A stretch of 64,000 nt of DNA, taken from Microvirga guangxiensis (GTDB lineage Bacteria > Pseudomonadota > Alphaproteobacteria > Rhizobiales > Beijerinckiaceae). The translations under genes were made by a program, and so were the position numbers. The DNA lies in NCBI RefSeq assembly GCF_900102135.1, contig NZ_FMVJ01000002.1, positions 124,001-188,000 on the forward strand. The letters run 5' to 3'. This document shows positions 49,191 through 58,381 of the stretch, one piece after another; within the stretch, counting starts at the first letter, position 1, and the number at the start of each line of letters is the position of its first letter. Under the pieces are notes generated by a model that saw only the letters and a program-made list of their open reading frames with translations, searched no databases and was not told the origin of the DNA.

Positions 49191-49652
49191 ATGGCGATGA
49201 CGATGCAGGGTGAAGTCACCCTCCCCGCCGATCGGGCAACGGTATGGGCGGCCCTCAACAGCCCGGACATTCTCAAGCAATCCATCCCCGGCTGCCAGGA
49301 ACTCGAGAAGATCAGCGACACGGAATTCCAGGCGACGGCGAAAGTCTCGGTCGGTCCCGTGAAGGCGACCTTCAAAGGCGGCGTCACCCTCTCCGATCTC
49401 GATCCTCCCAACGGCTACACCATCAGCGGCGAAGGACAGGGCGGCGTTGCCGGCTGGGCGAAAGGCGGCGCGAAAGTGCGCCTCGAAGACGTCGAGGGCG
49501 GCACCCGGCTGGTCTACGACGTGGAGGCCAATGTGGGCGGCAAGATCGCCCAGCTCGGCGGACGGCTGATCAACGGCGTTGCAAAGAAATATGCCGACGA
49601 GTTCTTCGCGAATTTCGCCAAGATCCTGTCTCCGGCAGAATCCGCTGCGTAA
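49191..49652 (+). CDS. coxG: CoxG-like SRPBCC protein
   Basis: A 153-residue START/SRPBCC protein of the carbon monoxide dehydrogenase subunit G family. MQGEVTLPADRATVWAALNS, PDILKQSIPGCQELEKI, then GPVKATFKGGVTLSDLDPP and VNGVAKKYADEFFANFAKIL-like C-terminus (here INGVAKKYADEFFANFA) are characteristic. CoxG is thought to help membrane association or assembly of the Mo-hydroxylase. AGGAGG lies 7 bases before the ATG. It precedes coxS in the operon. Confidence 0.9.
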   Translation: MAMTMQGEVTLPADRATVWAALNSPDILKQSIPGCQELEKISDTEFQATAKVSVGPVKATFKGGVTLSDLDPPNGYTISGEGQGGVAGWAKGGAKVRLEDVEGGTRLVYDVEANVGGKIAQLGGRLINGVAKKYADEFFANFAKILSPAESAA

Positions 49653-49826
49653 TCGCGCACTAGGGCACTTGGCACGATTTTCCAATACTTGACCGCTCAA
49701 GGAGGGGAGTCCACACTCGGCTTTGACGGATCGCATCCGTGCGGTCGTCCAATAAGAATACCTGCCGGTGCCTGAGACCACCTGAAGGTTGGCCGGGCCT
49801 CCCGGCGTTTGAGGAGGATATCACGC

Positions 49827-50321
49827 ATGACCACCGTCTCCCTGACGGTGAACGGTCAATCCGTCACCGCAGACGTCGATCCCCGTACCCTGCTCGTTCA
49901 GTTTCTCCGCGACAATCTACGGCTCACCGGAACCCATGTGGGCTGCGACACCAGCCAATGCGGCGCCTGCGTCGTTCACCTCAACGGACAGGCGGTGAAA
50001 TCCTGCACGGTCCTTGCCGTCCAGGCCAATGCCAGCGTCGTCACCACCATCGAAGGCATCGCCGATGGAGGCGAGCTGCACCCGATGCAGGCCGCCTTCC
50101 GCGAGCATCACGGCCTGCAATGCGGGTTCTGCACGCCCGGCATGATCATGTCCGCCATCGATATCGTGAACCGGAAAGGGAACGCTCTGGACGAGCAGAC
50201 CATCCGGGCCGAGCTCGAAGGCAATCTGTGCCGCTGCACAGGCTATCACAACATCGTCAAAGCCGTTGCCGCGGGTGCCCGGGGAATGGCCCAGGAGCCT
50301 CTGTCGCAGGCTGCCGAGTAA
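49827..50321 (+). CDS. coxS: Molybdenum hydroxylase small [2Fe-2S] subunit (CoxS)
   Basis: A 164-residue iron-sulfur subunit with two [2Fe-2S] centres. The plant-type centre uses C40, C45, C48 and C60 ([16 protein letters not shown]). The second uses C99, C102, C135 and C137 ([18 protein letters not shown]). It carries electrons from the molybdenum subunit to the FAD subunit. GAGGAGG precedes the ATG. Order S-L-M follows. Confidence 0.95.
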   Translation: MTTVSLTVNGQSVTADVDPRTLLVQFLRDNLRLTGTHVGCDTSQCGACVVHLNGQAVKSCTVLAVQANASVVTTIEGIADGGELHPMQAAFREHHGLQCGFCTPGMIMSAIDIVNRKGNALDEQTIRAELEGNLCRCTGYHNIVKAVAAGARGMAQEPLSQAAE

Positions 50322-50474
50322 GATCGGACAACGCTCGTCCAATGCACGGCGCCCTCCCGACAGGCGCAGGCGGCAGGCGAGCCTCGAAACAGGCCTTATC
50401 TTCTCGGCTCCCTGTTCGAGGTTTTCGCTTCGCTTCAGCTCCGGTGAGGGCCAACGAAGACCAGGGAGGAATTC

Positions 50475-52838
50475 ATGACCGCAACAGGGATCGGCGCGCC
50501 CGTTCGCCGCAAAGAGGATCAGCGTTTCGTCACCGGCCAGGGGCGTTATGTCGACGACTTCAATCGTCCTGGCCAGGCTTACGCCTACTTCCTTCGTTCG
50601 CCGCATGCCCATGCAACGATCCGATCAATCGATACCGGCCCTGCCGCGATCATGCCCGGCGTAATCGCCATCTTCACGGGTGACGATCTCGCGGCGGACA
50701 AGATCGGAGGCCTCATCTGCGGCTGGATGATCCATTCCAAGGACGGTTCCCCGATGAAGGCGGGACCGCATCCCGCCCTCGCGCAGGGCAAGGTGCGCTA
50801 CGTGGGCGACCACGTGGCCGTGGTCATTGCCGAGACGCTGGCGCAGGCGAAGGACGCCGCGGAAGCCATCGTCGTCGACTACGACATGCTTCCCGCCATC
50901 GCCGACACCGCCCAGGCCACGAAGGCATCGGTCCAGGTGCATGAGGTCTCGCCCGACAACACCGTGTTCAACTGGCATCTCGGCAACAAGGACGAGACGG
51001 AAGCGGCTTTCGCGCGCGCCAAGCACGTGACGACGATCGATCTCGTCAACAACAGGCTGGTGCCCAACGCCCTCGAACCGCGCGCGGCTGTGGGCGAGTA
51101 CGATCCCGGCACCGACAACTACACGCTCTACACCACAAGCCAGAACCCCCATGTCGCCCGCCTCGTGCTCTCGGCCTTCATCGGCGTCGCGCCCGAGCAC
51201 AAGCTGCGCGTCATCGCGCCCGATGTGGGCGGCGGTTTCGGTTCAAAGATCTTCATTTATGCCGAGGAGACGGTCTGCGTCTGGGCGGCGAAGAAGGTGA
51301 AGCGCCCGGTGAAGTGGACCTCCGACCGCTCGGAAGCCTTCCTGTCCGACGCCCATGGCCGCGACCACGTTACTCATGCGGAGATGGCCACAGACGAGAA
51401 CGGCAAGATCATCGGATTGCGGGTCCACACCATCGCCAATCTCGGTGCCTATCTCTCCACCTTCTCCTCTTCCGTGCCAACCTATCTCTACGCCCCTCTC
51501 CTGTCGGGGCAGTACGACATTCCGGCAATCTACTGCGAGGTGGACGGGGTCTATACCAACACGGCGCCCGTCGATGCATATCGCGGCGCAGGACGTCCCG
51601 AGGCGACCTTCGTGGTCGAGCGCCTCGTGGAGAAGGCTGCCCGAGAGCTTGGTCAGGATCCAGCGGAGTTTCGCCGCAAGAATTACATCACGCAGTTCCC
51701 GCATGCGACGCCGGTGATCATGACCTATGACACAGGCGATTATGCCGCCTCCCTCGACAAGGCGCTGGAGCTTGCAGACTACAAGAATTTCCAACAGCGC
51801 AAGCAGGACAGCGCGCTCCGTGGAAAGCTGCGCGGCATCGGCTTCTCGAGCTATATCGAGGCTTGCGGCATCGCGCCCTCGCAGGCGGTCGGGTCGCTGG
51901 GCGCCGGTGTGGGCTTGTGGGAATCCGCCGAGGTGCGCGTCAACCCGACAGGCTCCGTCGAGGTGCTCACAGGCTCGCACAGCCATGGCCAGGGCCACGA
52001 GACCACCTTCGCGCAGCTCGTCTCTGACCGGCTCGGAATTCCGATCGATCAGGTGAGCATCGTTCATGGCGACACCGACAAGGTGCAGTTCGGCATGGGC
52101 ACCTACGGCTCGCGCTCCGGCGCCGTCGGCATGTCGGCCATAGCGAAAGCCATCGACAAGGTGATCGCCAAGGGCAAGAAGGTGGCGGCCCACGTACTCG
52201 AAGCGTCCGAAGGCGATATCGAGTTCAAGGACGGTCGCTTCGGCGTTGCCGGCACAGACCGTTCGCTCGCCTTCGGCGAGGTCGCCCTCCAAGCCTACAT
52301 CGCCCACAAGTTCTCGGGCCAGGATCTGGAGCCGGGCCTGAAGGAGGGGGCGTTCTACGACCCCACCAACTTCACCTTCCCGGCAGGCGTCCATATCTGC
52401 GAGGTGGAGATCGATCCCGACACCGGCGTGACGAAGATCGAGCGCTGGACGGCGGTGGACGATTTCGGAGTGATCATCAACCCAATGATCGTCGAAGGTC
52501 AGGTTCATGGCGGCATCGCGCAGGGCGTCGGTCAGGCGCTTCTCGAAGGCGCCGTCTACGATCAGAGCGGACAGCTCATCACCGCCAGCTTCAACGATTA
52601 CTGCATGCCGCGCGCCATCGACCTGCCGTCGTTCCAGGTCGGCATGACGGTAACGCCCTGCCCTTCGAACCCGCTCGGCATCAAGGGCTGCGGCGAGGCG
52701 GGAGCAATTGCCGCCCCACCCGCCGTCATCAACGCAATCACCGATGCCCTCGGCCACGAGGACATCGCAATGCCGGCAACGCCGCAGGCCGTCTGGCGGG
52801 CGGCTCAGAAGGCAAACATGCCCATGGCGGCGGAATAA
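50475..52838 (+). CDS. coxL: Molybdenum hydroxylase large subunit, form II CoxL type
   Basis: The 787-residue molybdenum-cytosine-dinucleotide subunit of the xanthine dehydrogenase superfamily. [15 protein letters not shown] and [15 protein letters not shown] are cofactor-binding. The active-site loop is [11 protein letters not shown] (AYRGAGR at 368-374), the form II signature; form I CO dehydrogenases have AYxCSFR with the Cu-ligating Cys. The catalytic glutamate is E741 in [14 protein letters not shown]. So CO as substrate is unlikely to be proved by name alone; aldehydes, purines or other substrates are possible. Confidence 0.94.
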   Translation: MTATGIGAPVRRKEDQRFVTGQGRYVDDFNRPGQAYAYFLRSPHAHATIRSIDTGPAAIMPGVIAIFTGDDLAADKIGGLICGWMIHSKDGSPMKAGPHPALAQGKVRYVGDHVAVVIAETLAQAKDAAEAIVVDYDMLPAIADTAQATKASVQVHEVSPDNTVFNWHLGNKDETEAAFARAKHVTTIDLVNNRLVPNALEPRAAVGEYDPGTDNYTLYTTSQNPHVARLVLSAFIGVAPEHKLRVIAPDVGGGFGSKIFIYAEETVCVWAAKKVKRPVKWTSDRSEAFLSDAHGRDHVTHAEMATDENGKIIGLRVHTIANLGAYLSTFSSSVPTYLYAPLLSGQYDIPAIYCEVDGVYTNTAPVDAYRGAGRPEATFVVERLVEKAARELGQDPAEFRRKNYITQFPHATPVIMTYDTGDYAASLDKALELADYKNFQQRKQDSALRGKLRGIGFSSYIEACGIAPSQAVGSLGAGVGLWESAEVRVNPTGSVEVLTGSHSHGQGHETTFAQLVSDRLGIPIDQVSIVHGDTDKVQFGMGTYGSRSGAVGMSAIAKAIDKVIAKGKKVAAHVLEASEGDIEFKDGRFGVAGTDRSLAFGEVALQAYIAHKFSGQDLEPGLKEGAFYDPTNFTFPAGVHICEVEIDPDTGVTKIERWTAVDDFGVIINPMIVEGQVHGGIAQGVGQALLEGAVYDQSGQLITASFNDYCMPRAIDLPSFQVGMTVTPCPSNPLGIKGCGEAGAIAAPPAVINAITDALGHEDIAMPATPQAVWRAAQKANMPMAAE

Positions 52839-52850
52839 GGGAGGACGGAC

Positions 52851-53654
52851 ATGTACGCTTTCGAATACCACCGCCCCACGAGCGTCAAGGAGGCTGCAAG
52901 CCTCGCCGGACAGGCCGAGGACATGAAGTTCCTCGCCGGTGGGCACACGCTGCTGCCGACCATGAAACTGAGGCTCGCAGGCCCCGCGAACCTGATCGAC
53001 CTCGGCCAGATCGCCGAGCTTCGGGGGATCGAGCGAGCCGGTGATGCGCTCACGATCGGCGCCATGATGAAACACGGCGAGGTGGCGAACTCCGCCGAGG
53101 TGAAACAGGCTGTTCCGGCTCTCGCCGAGATGGCCGAACTCATCGGCGATCCGCACGTGCGCAACCGCGGCACCATCGGCGGCTCGATTGCCAATAATGA
53201 CCCCTCTGCGGATTATCCGGCGGCCTGTCTTGCCTTGAACGCGACCATCGTCACCAATCAGCGGAAGATTGCCGCGGACGACTTCTTCCAGGGCATCTTC
53301 ACGACGGCTCTGGAAGAGGGAGAGATCATCACCCACGTCTCGTTCCCGATCCCGTCTCAGGCCGCCTATGCCAAATTCCGCAACCCGGCCTCGCGCTATG
53401 CGCTCGTCGGCGTCTTCGTGGCCAAGCACGCGGATGGCGTACGCGTCGCCGTGACCGGCGCGGGCTCGAACGGCGTATTCAGGGTTCAGGAGATGGAGCA
53501 GGCGCTGAGCGCGAACTTCACGCCGGATGCTCTCAACGGCATCGTCGTGGCGGAGGATGAGATGAACAGCGACATCCATGCGGATGCCGCCTATCGCGCC
53601 CACCTCGTCGGCGTCATGGCCCGTCGCGCCGTGGAAGCGGCAACGCGTGCCTGA
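52851..53654 (+). CDS. coxM: Molybdenum hydroxylase FAD subunit (CoxM)
   Basis: The 267-residue flavin subunit. The FAD-binding domain has LAGGHTLLPTMKLRLAGP for the pyrophosphate and DPHVRNRGTIGGSIANNDP (as GDPHVRNRGTIGGSIANND) as second loop. The C-terminal domain with FRNPASRYALVGVFVA is typical. It starts 12 bases after coxL with GGGAGGACGGAC upstream. Passes electrons from CoxS to a quinone or other acceptor. Confidence 0.94.
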   Translation: MYAFEYHRPTSVKEAASLAGQAEDMKFLAGGHTLLPTMKLRLAGPANLIDLGQIAELRGIERAGDALTIGAMMKHGEVANSAEVKQAVPALAEMAELIGDPHVRNRGTIGGSIANNDPSADYPAACLALNATIVTNQRKIAADDFFQGIFTTALEEGEIITHVSFPIPSQAAYAKFRNPASRYALVGVFVAKHADGVRVAVTGAGSNGVFRVQEMEQALSANFTPDALNGIVVAEDEMNSDIHADAAYRAHLVGVMARRAVEAATRA

Positions 53655-53733
53655 ACGCGCCTGTTGAAGCGACATCAAAGCCAATGCCCGGGCCAGAGCC
53701 CGGGCATCATGTCCTTATGGAGCAGCAAAGCCC

Positions 53734-54648
53734 GTGGCCGACCAACCCGGTTCCATCGACGATACGCTGGCACTTCTGAAAGGCACGGGCTATGTGGCGG
53801 ACCGGCCGCTTGCGACCGTGCTCTTCCTGGCGCTCAGGCTCGGACGCCCGCTCTTTCTCGAAGGCGAGGCCGGCGTCGGAAAAACCGAAATCGCGAAAGT
53901 GCTATCGTCGGCGCTTGGGCGGCGTCTCATCCGCCTGCAATGCTACGAGGGTCTCGACGTCGCCTCGGCGGTCTACGAGTGGAACTATGCCGGTCAGATG
54001 ATGGCCATTCGCCTTGCCGAAGCCGGTGGAACGGTGGACCGGGACACGCTCGAAAGCGACCTGTTCTCGGAACGCTATTTGGTGAAGCGGCCGCTTCTGC
54101 AGGCGCTCGAGCCCGATACCGCCGGAGCGCCGGTTCTTCTCATCGACGAACTCGACCGCACTGACGAAGCCTTCGAGGCCTTTCTGCTGGAGGTGCTCTC
54201 CGACTTCCAGGTCACGATTCCGGAACTGGGTACGATCAAGGCTGATCACCCGCCCATCGTGATCATCACCTCGAACCGCACGCGCGAGATTCACGACGCG
54301 CTCAAGCGCCGCTGCCTTTATCACTGGGTGGATTATCCGGATGCGGAACGGGAGCTCGCGATCCTGGCAAGCCGCGTGCCGGGCGCACCGGCGCGCCTGT
54401 CGCAAGAGATCGTCGCATTCGTCCAGGCCATTCGCAAGGAAGACCTGTTCAAGGCGCCCGGCGTCGCTGAAACCCTCGACTGGGCCTCCGCGCTGGTGGA
54501 GCTCGACGCGGTGGCTCTCGATCCCGCGCTGGTCTCGGATACGCTCGGCGTTCTCCTGAAGTACCAGGACGACATCCAGAAGATGCAGGGCAGCCGGACG
54601 AAAGAGATGCTCGACCGGATCCTGGATGCGGTGAGGATCGTCGAGTGA
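53734..54648 (+). CDS. coxD: MoxR-type AAA+ ATPase (CoxD)
   Basis: A 304-residue AAA+ ATPase acting in maturation of the enzyme active site. Walker A is GEAGVGKTE (44-52); Walker B is VLLIDELDRTDEAFEAFLLE; the sensor is VIITSNRTREIHDALKRRC. GTG was taken as start, with GGAG about 12 bases upstream. CoxD helps insert sulfur and copper in form I enzymes; here the partner lacks the Cu cysteine, so the role is probably a general Mo-site maturation. Stop overlaps coxE as GTGA. Confidence 0.9.
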   Translation: MADQPGSIDDTLALLKGTGYVADRPLATVLFLALRLGRPLFLEGEAGVGKTEIAKVLSSALGRRLIRLQCYEGLDVASAVYEWNYAGQMMAIRLAEAGGTVDRDTLESDLFSERYLVKRPLLQALEPDTAGAPVLLIDELDRTDEAFEAFLLEVLSDFQVTIPELGTIKADHPPIVIITSNRTREIHDALKRRCLYHWVDYPDAERELAILASRVPGAPARLSQEIVAFVQAIRKEDLFKAPGVAETLDWASALVELDAVALDPALVSDTLGVLLKYQDDIQKMQGSRTKEMLDRILDAVRIVE

Positions 54649-55865
54649 CCGAGGCCGTCGCTCCGCAAGGTGAAGGCCGCCTTGCGGACAACATCGCCTA
54701 TTTCGCCCGGGCTTTGCGGGCGGCCGGCCTGCCGGTCGGGCCCGGCGCGGTTCTCGATGCCATCGAAGCGGTTGCGGCTGCGCGGGTCGGCACGCGCGAG
54801 GATTTCTATTGGACCCTTCACGCGGTTTTCGTGAAGCGGCACGAGCACAGCACTCTCTTCGACCAGGCCTTCAGGATCTTCTGGCGGCGGCGCGCGCTGA
54901 TCGAGAAGCTGATCGCCCAGATGTCGCCTATCGCTCCCGGAGGAGCGAAGGAAGAGAAGAAGCCACAGGCGGGAGCCCTGCGCGTTGCCGAGGCTCTTGC
55001 CACTCCCCGGCAGGAGAAGCCGGAGCCGGTCGAGAAAACGGAATTCTCCGCCCGCCTCACCGTTTCGGATCGCGAAGTCCTGAAGACCAGGGATTTCGCT
55101 CAGATGACGGCCTCCGAAATCGCATTGTCCAAGCGCCTGATCGCCGAGATGTCCCTGCCGGACGACGAGGTGATCACGCGCCGCTTCCTTGCCGATGCAA
55201 GGGGCCGGCGGATCGATCCGCGCCGCACCTTCCGGCGATCCCTGCGCGGCGGCGGGGCAGTCATCGATCTGGCATACCGCTCTCATGCGGTGCGGCATGC
55301 GCCCGTGGTGGCGCTCATGGACATCTCAGGTTCCATGGCCGACTACTCCCGGCTTTTCCTGCATTTCCTTCACGCCATCGCGGAGAAGCGGCGGCGTGTG
55401 CATTCGTTCGTCTTTGCAACCCGCCTGACCAATATCAGCCGCGAGCTGACGAGCCGCGATCCGGACGAGGCGCTCGCGCGCGCCTCGAAGCGCGTGCAGG
55501 ATTGGGAAGGCGGAACGCGGATCGCCCACGCCCTGCACGAATTCAACCGGCATTGGTCCCGCCGCGTGCTGGGCCAGGGCGCCATCGTTCTTCTCTTCAC
55601 GGACGGCCTCGAGCGGGAGGTGACGCCGGAACTGACATTCGAGATGGACCGGCTCAAGCGGTCCTGCCGACGCCTGATCTGGCTGAATCCGCTTCTTCGG
55701 TTCGACGCTTTCGAAGCCCGTGCTTCAGGCATCCGGGCGATGCTGCCGCACGTGGATGAATTCCGCCCCATCCACAATCTGGCGTCGATGACGGAGCTTT
55801 GCCGGGCATTGTCCGGCGAGCCCAGCACGAAATCCAATCCCCGGCATTGGCTGCGGGCATCCTGA
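54645..55865 (+). CDS. coxE: VWA-domain protein (CoxE)
   Basis: A 406-residue protein with a von Willebrand A domain. The N-terminal half includes GLPVGPGAVLDAIEAVAAAR and FYWTLHAVFVKRHEHSTLFD. The MIDAS motif is near residue 226, LMDISGSMADYSRLFL (DxSxS), followed by FVFATRLTNISREL and VLLFTDGLEREV. CoxE works with the ATPase CoxD in maturation. GTG start overlaps the coxD stop (GTGA). It closes the cox operon. Confidence 0.9.
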   Translation: MTEAVAPQGEGRLADNIAYFARALRAAGLPVGPGAVLDAIEAVAAARVGTREDFYWTLHAVFVKRHEHSTLFDQAFRIFWRRRALIEKLIAQMSPIAPGGAKEEKKPQAGALRVAEALATPRQEKPEPVEKTEFSARLTVSDREVLKTRDFAQMTASEIALSKRLIAEMSLPDDEVITRRFLADARGRRIDPRRTFRRSLRGGGAVIDLAYRSHAVRHAPVVALMDISGSMADYSRLFLHFLHAIAEKRRRVHSFVFATRLTNISRELTSRDPDEALARASKRVQDWEGGTRIAHALHEFNRHWSRRVLGQGAIVLLFTDGLEREVTPELTFEMDRLKRSCRRLIWLNPLLRFDAFEARASGIRAMLPHVDEFRPIHNLASMTELCRALSGEPSTKSNPRHWLRAS

Positions 55866-56013
55866 GGCTCGAACACGGCTTGGACGACGGACGCCAGGCA
55901 CTGGCGATCCGGCGAGACGTCAAGGATGGAACCGCCTCGCTGCGCCACGAATTGCCTTTGGGACGCGGCAATGAAGCCGCCGCGATGAAGCGCCCTTTTG
56001 AGGAGTTCGCCCA

Positions 56014-56250
56014 ATGCCCGGCCGCACCCAGGATGGTCAACAGCCCGAGGCCCTACGCTCCCTGAAATCCGCGACGAAGGCAGGAAGCCAGAAGCCGCCG
56101 GAGCAGGGTCTCGAAGCACGCGGCGACACCGCTCCGATCCCTGCGCCTTTGGAGCAGGAACAGGACGCCGCCGCGAAGGTTCTCCGGGAAGGGGTTGCGA
56201 AGAATCCGAAAGGGATGGAAGACGCCGCCCGGAAAGCTCCCAAGCGGTAG
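56014..56250 (+). CDS. Small hydrophilic, probably disordered protein
   Basis: A 78-residue protein rich in Gln, Ala, Lys and Pro without hydrophobic core: QPEALRSLKSATKAGSQ, EQEQDAAAKVLREGVAK, EDAARKAPKR. GAGGAG lies 8 bases before the ATG. It may be a small stress or nucleic-acid-associated protein, but composition alone cannot tell. The 150 bases between coxE and this gene contain nothing recognisable. Confidence 0.5.
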   Translation: MPGRTQDGQQPEALRSLKSATKAGSQKPPEQGLEARGDTAPIPAPLEQEQDAAAKVLREGVAKNPKGMEDAARKAPKR

Positions 56251-56411
56251 TTTCCAGCCCGGCTTCTTAGCTTCTCGATAAACCGGCAGAAACAGCGCCT
56301 CGTACTCGCTTCAGGAATCGATCGATCATCGATGGGTAGGGTCGCTGGATTGTCAGGTTTATTGTCCGCGCCATATTGCCTGTTCCTGATCGAACCTGCT
56401 TGGCGCTTTTC

Positions 56412-56813
56412 ATGACAACTGAACTCACCCTTCTGGGCTGGACCCTCGTGCTCGCTCTCGTGCAGATCCTGCTGCCGGCTACGTTGCGAACCGGCGAGAC
56501 CGGGGTGGATTACAACGCCAGCGCCAGGGATCAGGAGGGACCGCCCGTCGGCAAGCTCACGGGTCGCCTGCAGAGGGCTCAACGGAATCTCTTCGAGACG
56601 TTACCGCTCTTTGCAGCAGCGGTTTTGATCGCACATGTCGCTGGACGGAACGGCGCCCTCACGTGGTGGGGCGCTAACCTCTATTTCTGGGCCCGGATCA
56701 TCTACGTGCCGCTCTATGCACTCGGCATTCCCTATATCCGCTCCCTGGTGTGGCTCGTCTCGTTGCTCGGGGTCATCCTGCTCCTCGTAGCGGTTCTTCT
56801 GCCTGGGGTTTGA
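56412..56813 (+). CDS. MAPEG family membrane protein
   Basis: A 133-residue protein with four hydrophobic helices. LTLLGWTLVLALVQILLPA, then RLQRAQRNLFETLPLFAAAVL, the core MAPEG motif in which R-A-x-x-N-x-x-E contacts glutathione in eukaryotic members, then LYFWARIIYVPLYALGIPYI and VWLVSLLGVILLLVAVLL. Bacterial members are mostly uncharacterised. No clear ribosome site precedes the chosen ATG; an in-frame GTG 36 bases upstream is an alternative. Confidence 0.85.
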   Translation: MTTELTLLGWTLVLALVQILLPATLRTGETGVDYNASARDQEGPPVGKLTGRLQRAQRNLFETLPLFAAAVLIAHVAGRNGALTWWGANLYFWARIIYVPLYALGIPYIRSLVWLVSLLGVILLLVAVLLPGV

Positions 56814-56980
56814 GTCGAGCGGACGAAACCCGATAAAAACGTAACAAAACAGCATTCAGGCTGAGTCGCACCCACTTTCAAACAACTATGGCCTCGGCGA
56901 GATCGGTGTTAATGAAGCTGGGCTGTCGAACGCGTTCGTGTCGGTCGGCAACCGGTTGCAGAATATCCGATGGGTTCGAC

Positions 56981-57262
56981 ATGCTGCGTGTCTCGATTGT
57001 TTCGTTCCTGGTTCTCACATCGAGCGTCGGCGCGTTGGCGCAGAGTGATCAATGCTATCCGCGCATGGGCACCGTATCGTCGCAATACGAGGGACAATGT
57101 CCCAACTCTGAGGTGAAGTGGGTCATCTTCGAGAATGATCTCGGTGCATTCGGGCGCAATTGCCGCGACGAGCCGTGGAGCTACAGCAGAACCGAGCGGG
57201 CCTATTACAACCACAAGAGCCAGACCACGCTTCCCATGAGGGATTGCTCGCGCCTGCGGTAA
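56981..57262 (+). CDS. Small secreted cysteine-containing protein
   Basis: A 93-residue exported protein: signal MLRVSIVSFLVLTSSVGALA, then SDQCYPRMGTVSSQYEGQC, VIFENDLGAFGRNC, and a last cysteine in MRDCSRLR, so four cysteines can form two disulfides. The frame is open upstream, but the extension is basic and unlike protein. No family recognised. It is convergent with the next cysteine-repeat gene, the stops being 9 bases apart. Confidence 0.6.
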   Translation: MLRVSIVSFLVLTSSVGALAQSDQCYPRMGTVSSQYEGQCPNSEVKWVIFENDLGAFGRNCRDEPWSYSRTERAYYNHKSQTTLPMRDCSRLR

Positions 57263-57271
57263 GCAGCTGTC

Positions 57272-57568
57272 TCAATTTGCGATGCAGAATTCTCCGCCGG
57301 GGCTCGGCTGATAACCGGCTGGGCAGCCAATCCTTGCCCTGACCCAATCCTTCCTCGGGGCCAGAACGCAATAGGTGCCGTCGGAAGTGCTGACGTAATC
57401 GGCGGGGCAGGCTCCCCTGTTCCGCACGGAATCGGGAATGTTGACAAGGCAGAAAGCGCCGCTGGGACGCGTATTGGGCGGGCATTCGTTGCGGGGAACC
57501 CGCGTCTGTGCCTCGGCCGGCACGAGGGAACATCCGATCATGCCTGCAAGTATCAAAAGAAAGCGCAT
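57272..57568 (-). CDS. Secreted protein with three cysteine-bounded repeats
   Basis: A 98-residue exported protein. Signal peptide MRFLLILAGMIGCSLVPAEA. The mature part contains three units that start with C-P and end with F/Y-C: CPPNTRPSGAFC, CPADYVSTSDGTYC and CPAGYQPSPGGEFC, so each probably closes one disulfide loop. Longer linkers (LVNIPDSVRNRGA and VLAPRKDWVRARIG) separate them. The ATG is chosen at the signal peptide; a start 17 codons earlier is less likely. No function known. Confidence 0.7.
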   Translation of the reverse strand: MRFLLILAGMIGCSLVPAEAQTRVPRNECPPNTRPSGAFCLVNIPDSVRNRGACPADYVSTSDGTYCVLAPRKDWVRARIGCPAGYQPSPGGEFCIAN

Positions 57569-57673
57569 CCTGCCGCCCCATTCATCTCCACTTTGGGAGG
57601 ATTGCCGTGTCTCTAGCACAGCTTGGCAGCGCGCGCATTCCCTTACGTCACGCCCATAGTGGAGAGACAGGCT

Positions 57674-57775
57674 TCATCCGAAGATCAGCATGACCGAGAT
57701 CAGGGCGCCTAGTGCAAGGACCCCTGCCGCGAAGCCTAAAATGGTCAGAATGCTGTTTCGTGTCTCCGGATCCAT
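57674..57775 (-). CDS. 33-residue single-helix membrane miniprotein
   Basis: A minus-strand gene of 34 codons. After a short polar start (MDPETRNS) the chain is one hydrophobic helix, ILTILGFAAGVLALGALISV, followed by MLIFG. AAGGAC lies about 7 bases before the ATG. The lack of any charged residue in the last 26 residues and the good ribosome site support a real small membrane protein, but the reading rests on these features only. Confidence 0.5.
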   Translation of the reverse strand: MDPETRNSILTILGFAAGVLALGALISVMLIFG

Positions 57776-57989
57776 CAGGTGTCCTTCCTATCGATTGCCT
57801 CTCCGTAGAACGTCCTGACCTGGAGCACACCCTTGCCCTGCGACAAAAAGACTTCGTCGCTACCGATGCTCCAGAATTTAAGATCAAACTCTGAATTCAC
57901 AAGCATTCCCATTCATAGGAAGATTTACGAAGCGAAGCTCGGCAATAAGTTACGTGATATTACTTACTTCTTCCGGATGAGAAGTTCAG

Positions 57990-58122
57990 TTACACGCCAC
58001 ATCATTGGTTCCAACGATTCACGACAAATAACCGACCAATTTTCAAAAAGTCACTGCTGTGCATGGGGGCTTGCACGGCACGAGCCGCGTCATCGGATCA
58101 GATCCGGACGCGGCTTTTCTTT
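57990..58122 (+). ncRNA. Candidate small RNA ending in an orphan terminator
   Basis: About 700 bases downstream of the nearest plus-strand gene and with no protein ending there, a strong intrinsic terminator marks the end of some plus-strand transcript. Upstream the AT-richer sequence from about 57890 has no credible reading frame. The 5' end and promoter are not identified, so the left limit is a guess. Confidence 0.35.
58084..58122 (+). terminator. Orphan Rho-independent terminator
   Basis: GCCGCGTC at 58084-58091 pairs with GACGCGGC at 58107-58114; between them CGGAT-CAG-ATCCG adds a second stem. TTTTCTTTT follows. The structure is among the best terminators in the window, yet no gene precedes it on this strand. 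The rest of the stretch 57776-58381 shows no other feature. Confidence 0.8.
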
Positions 58123-58381
58123 TGGCCGAGGCCGCAATCGACCCGACACCTTCCGCGTCAGGCTGCGCCGTTAACATCAATCTATGTTAATGCACCGGCT
58201 GCGCAATTACGTTCCCATGACTGTGTGCTGGATCAGGACTTCGACCTGCTTTGGAACGGGCGTTTGTCATCGTTTTGCCGCAGCCATCAGCCTTCATCCG
58301 GCGCGCACGGATTGACCTGCGTCGCAATAGCCTCGCTTCGCTCGTTCGTGCTGATGCATCTCGAAGATCGTGGAGGCGCTG

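Noticed and set aside
49669..49690. TTGGCACG before coxS, resembling a sigma-54 -24 box
   Set aside because: The -12 GC element is absent at the required distance (TCCAA instead of TTGCA), so a sigma-54 promoter is not supported.
51243..53684. Minus-strand open frame of over 800 codons opposite coxL and coxM
   Set aside because: Both sense genes have complete active-site motifs; the antisense product has none and spans two genes and their gap, as expected for a GC-driven shadow.
57833..58174. Plus-strand open frame of 113 codons in the 57.8-58.2 kb gap
   Set aside because: No ribosome site, no protein-like pattern, and it reads through the strong terminator at 58084-58122.
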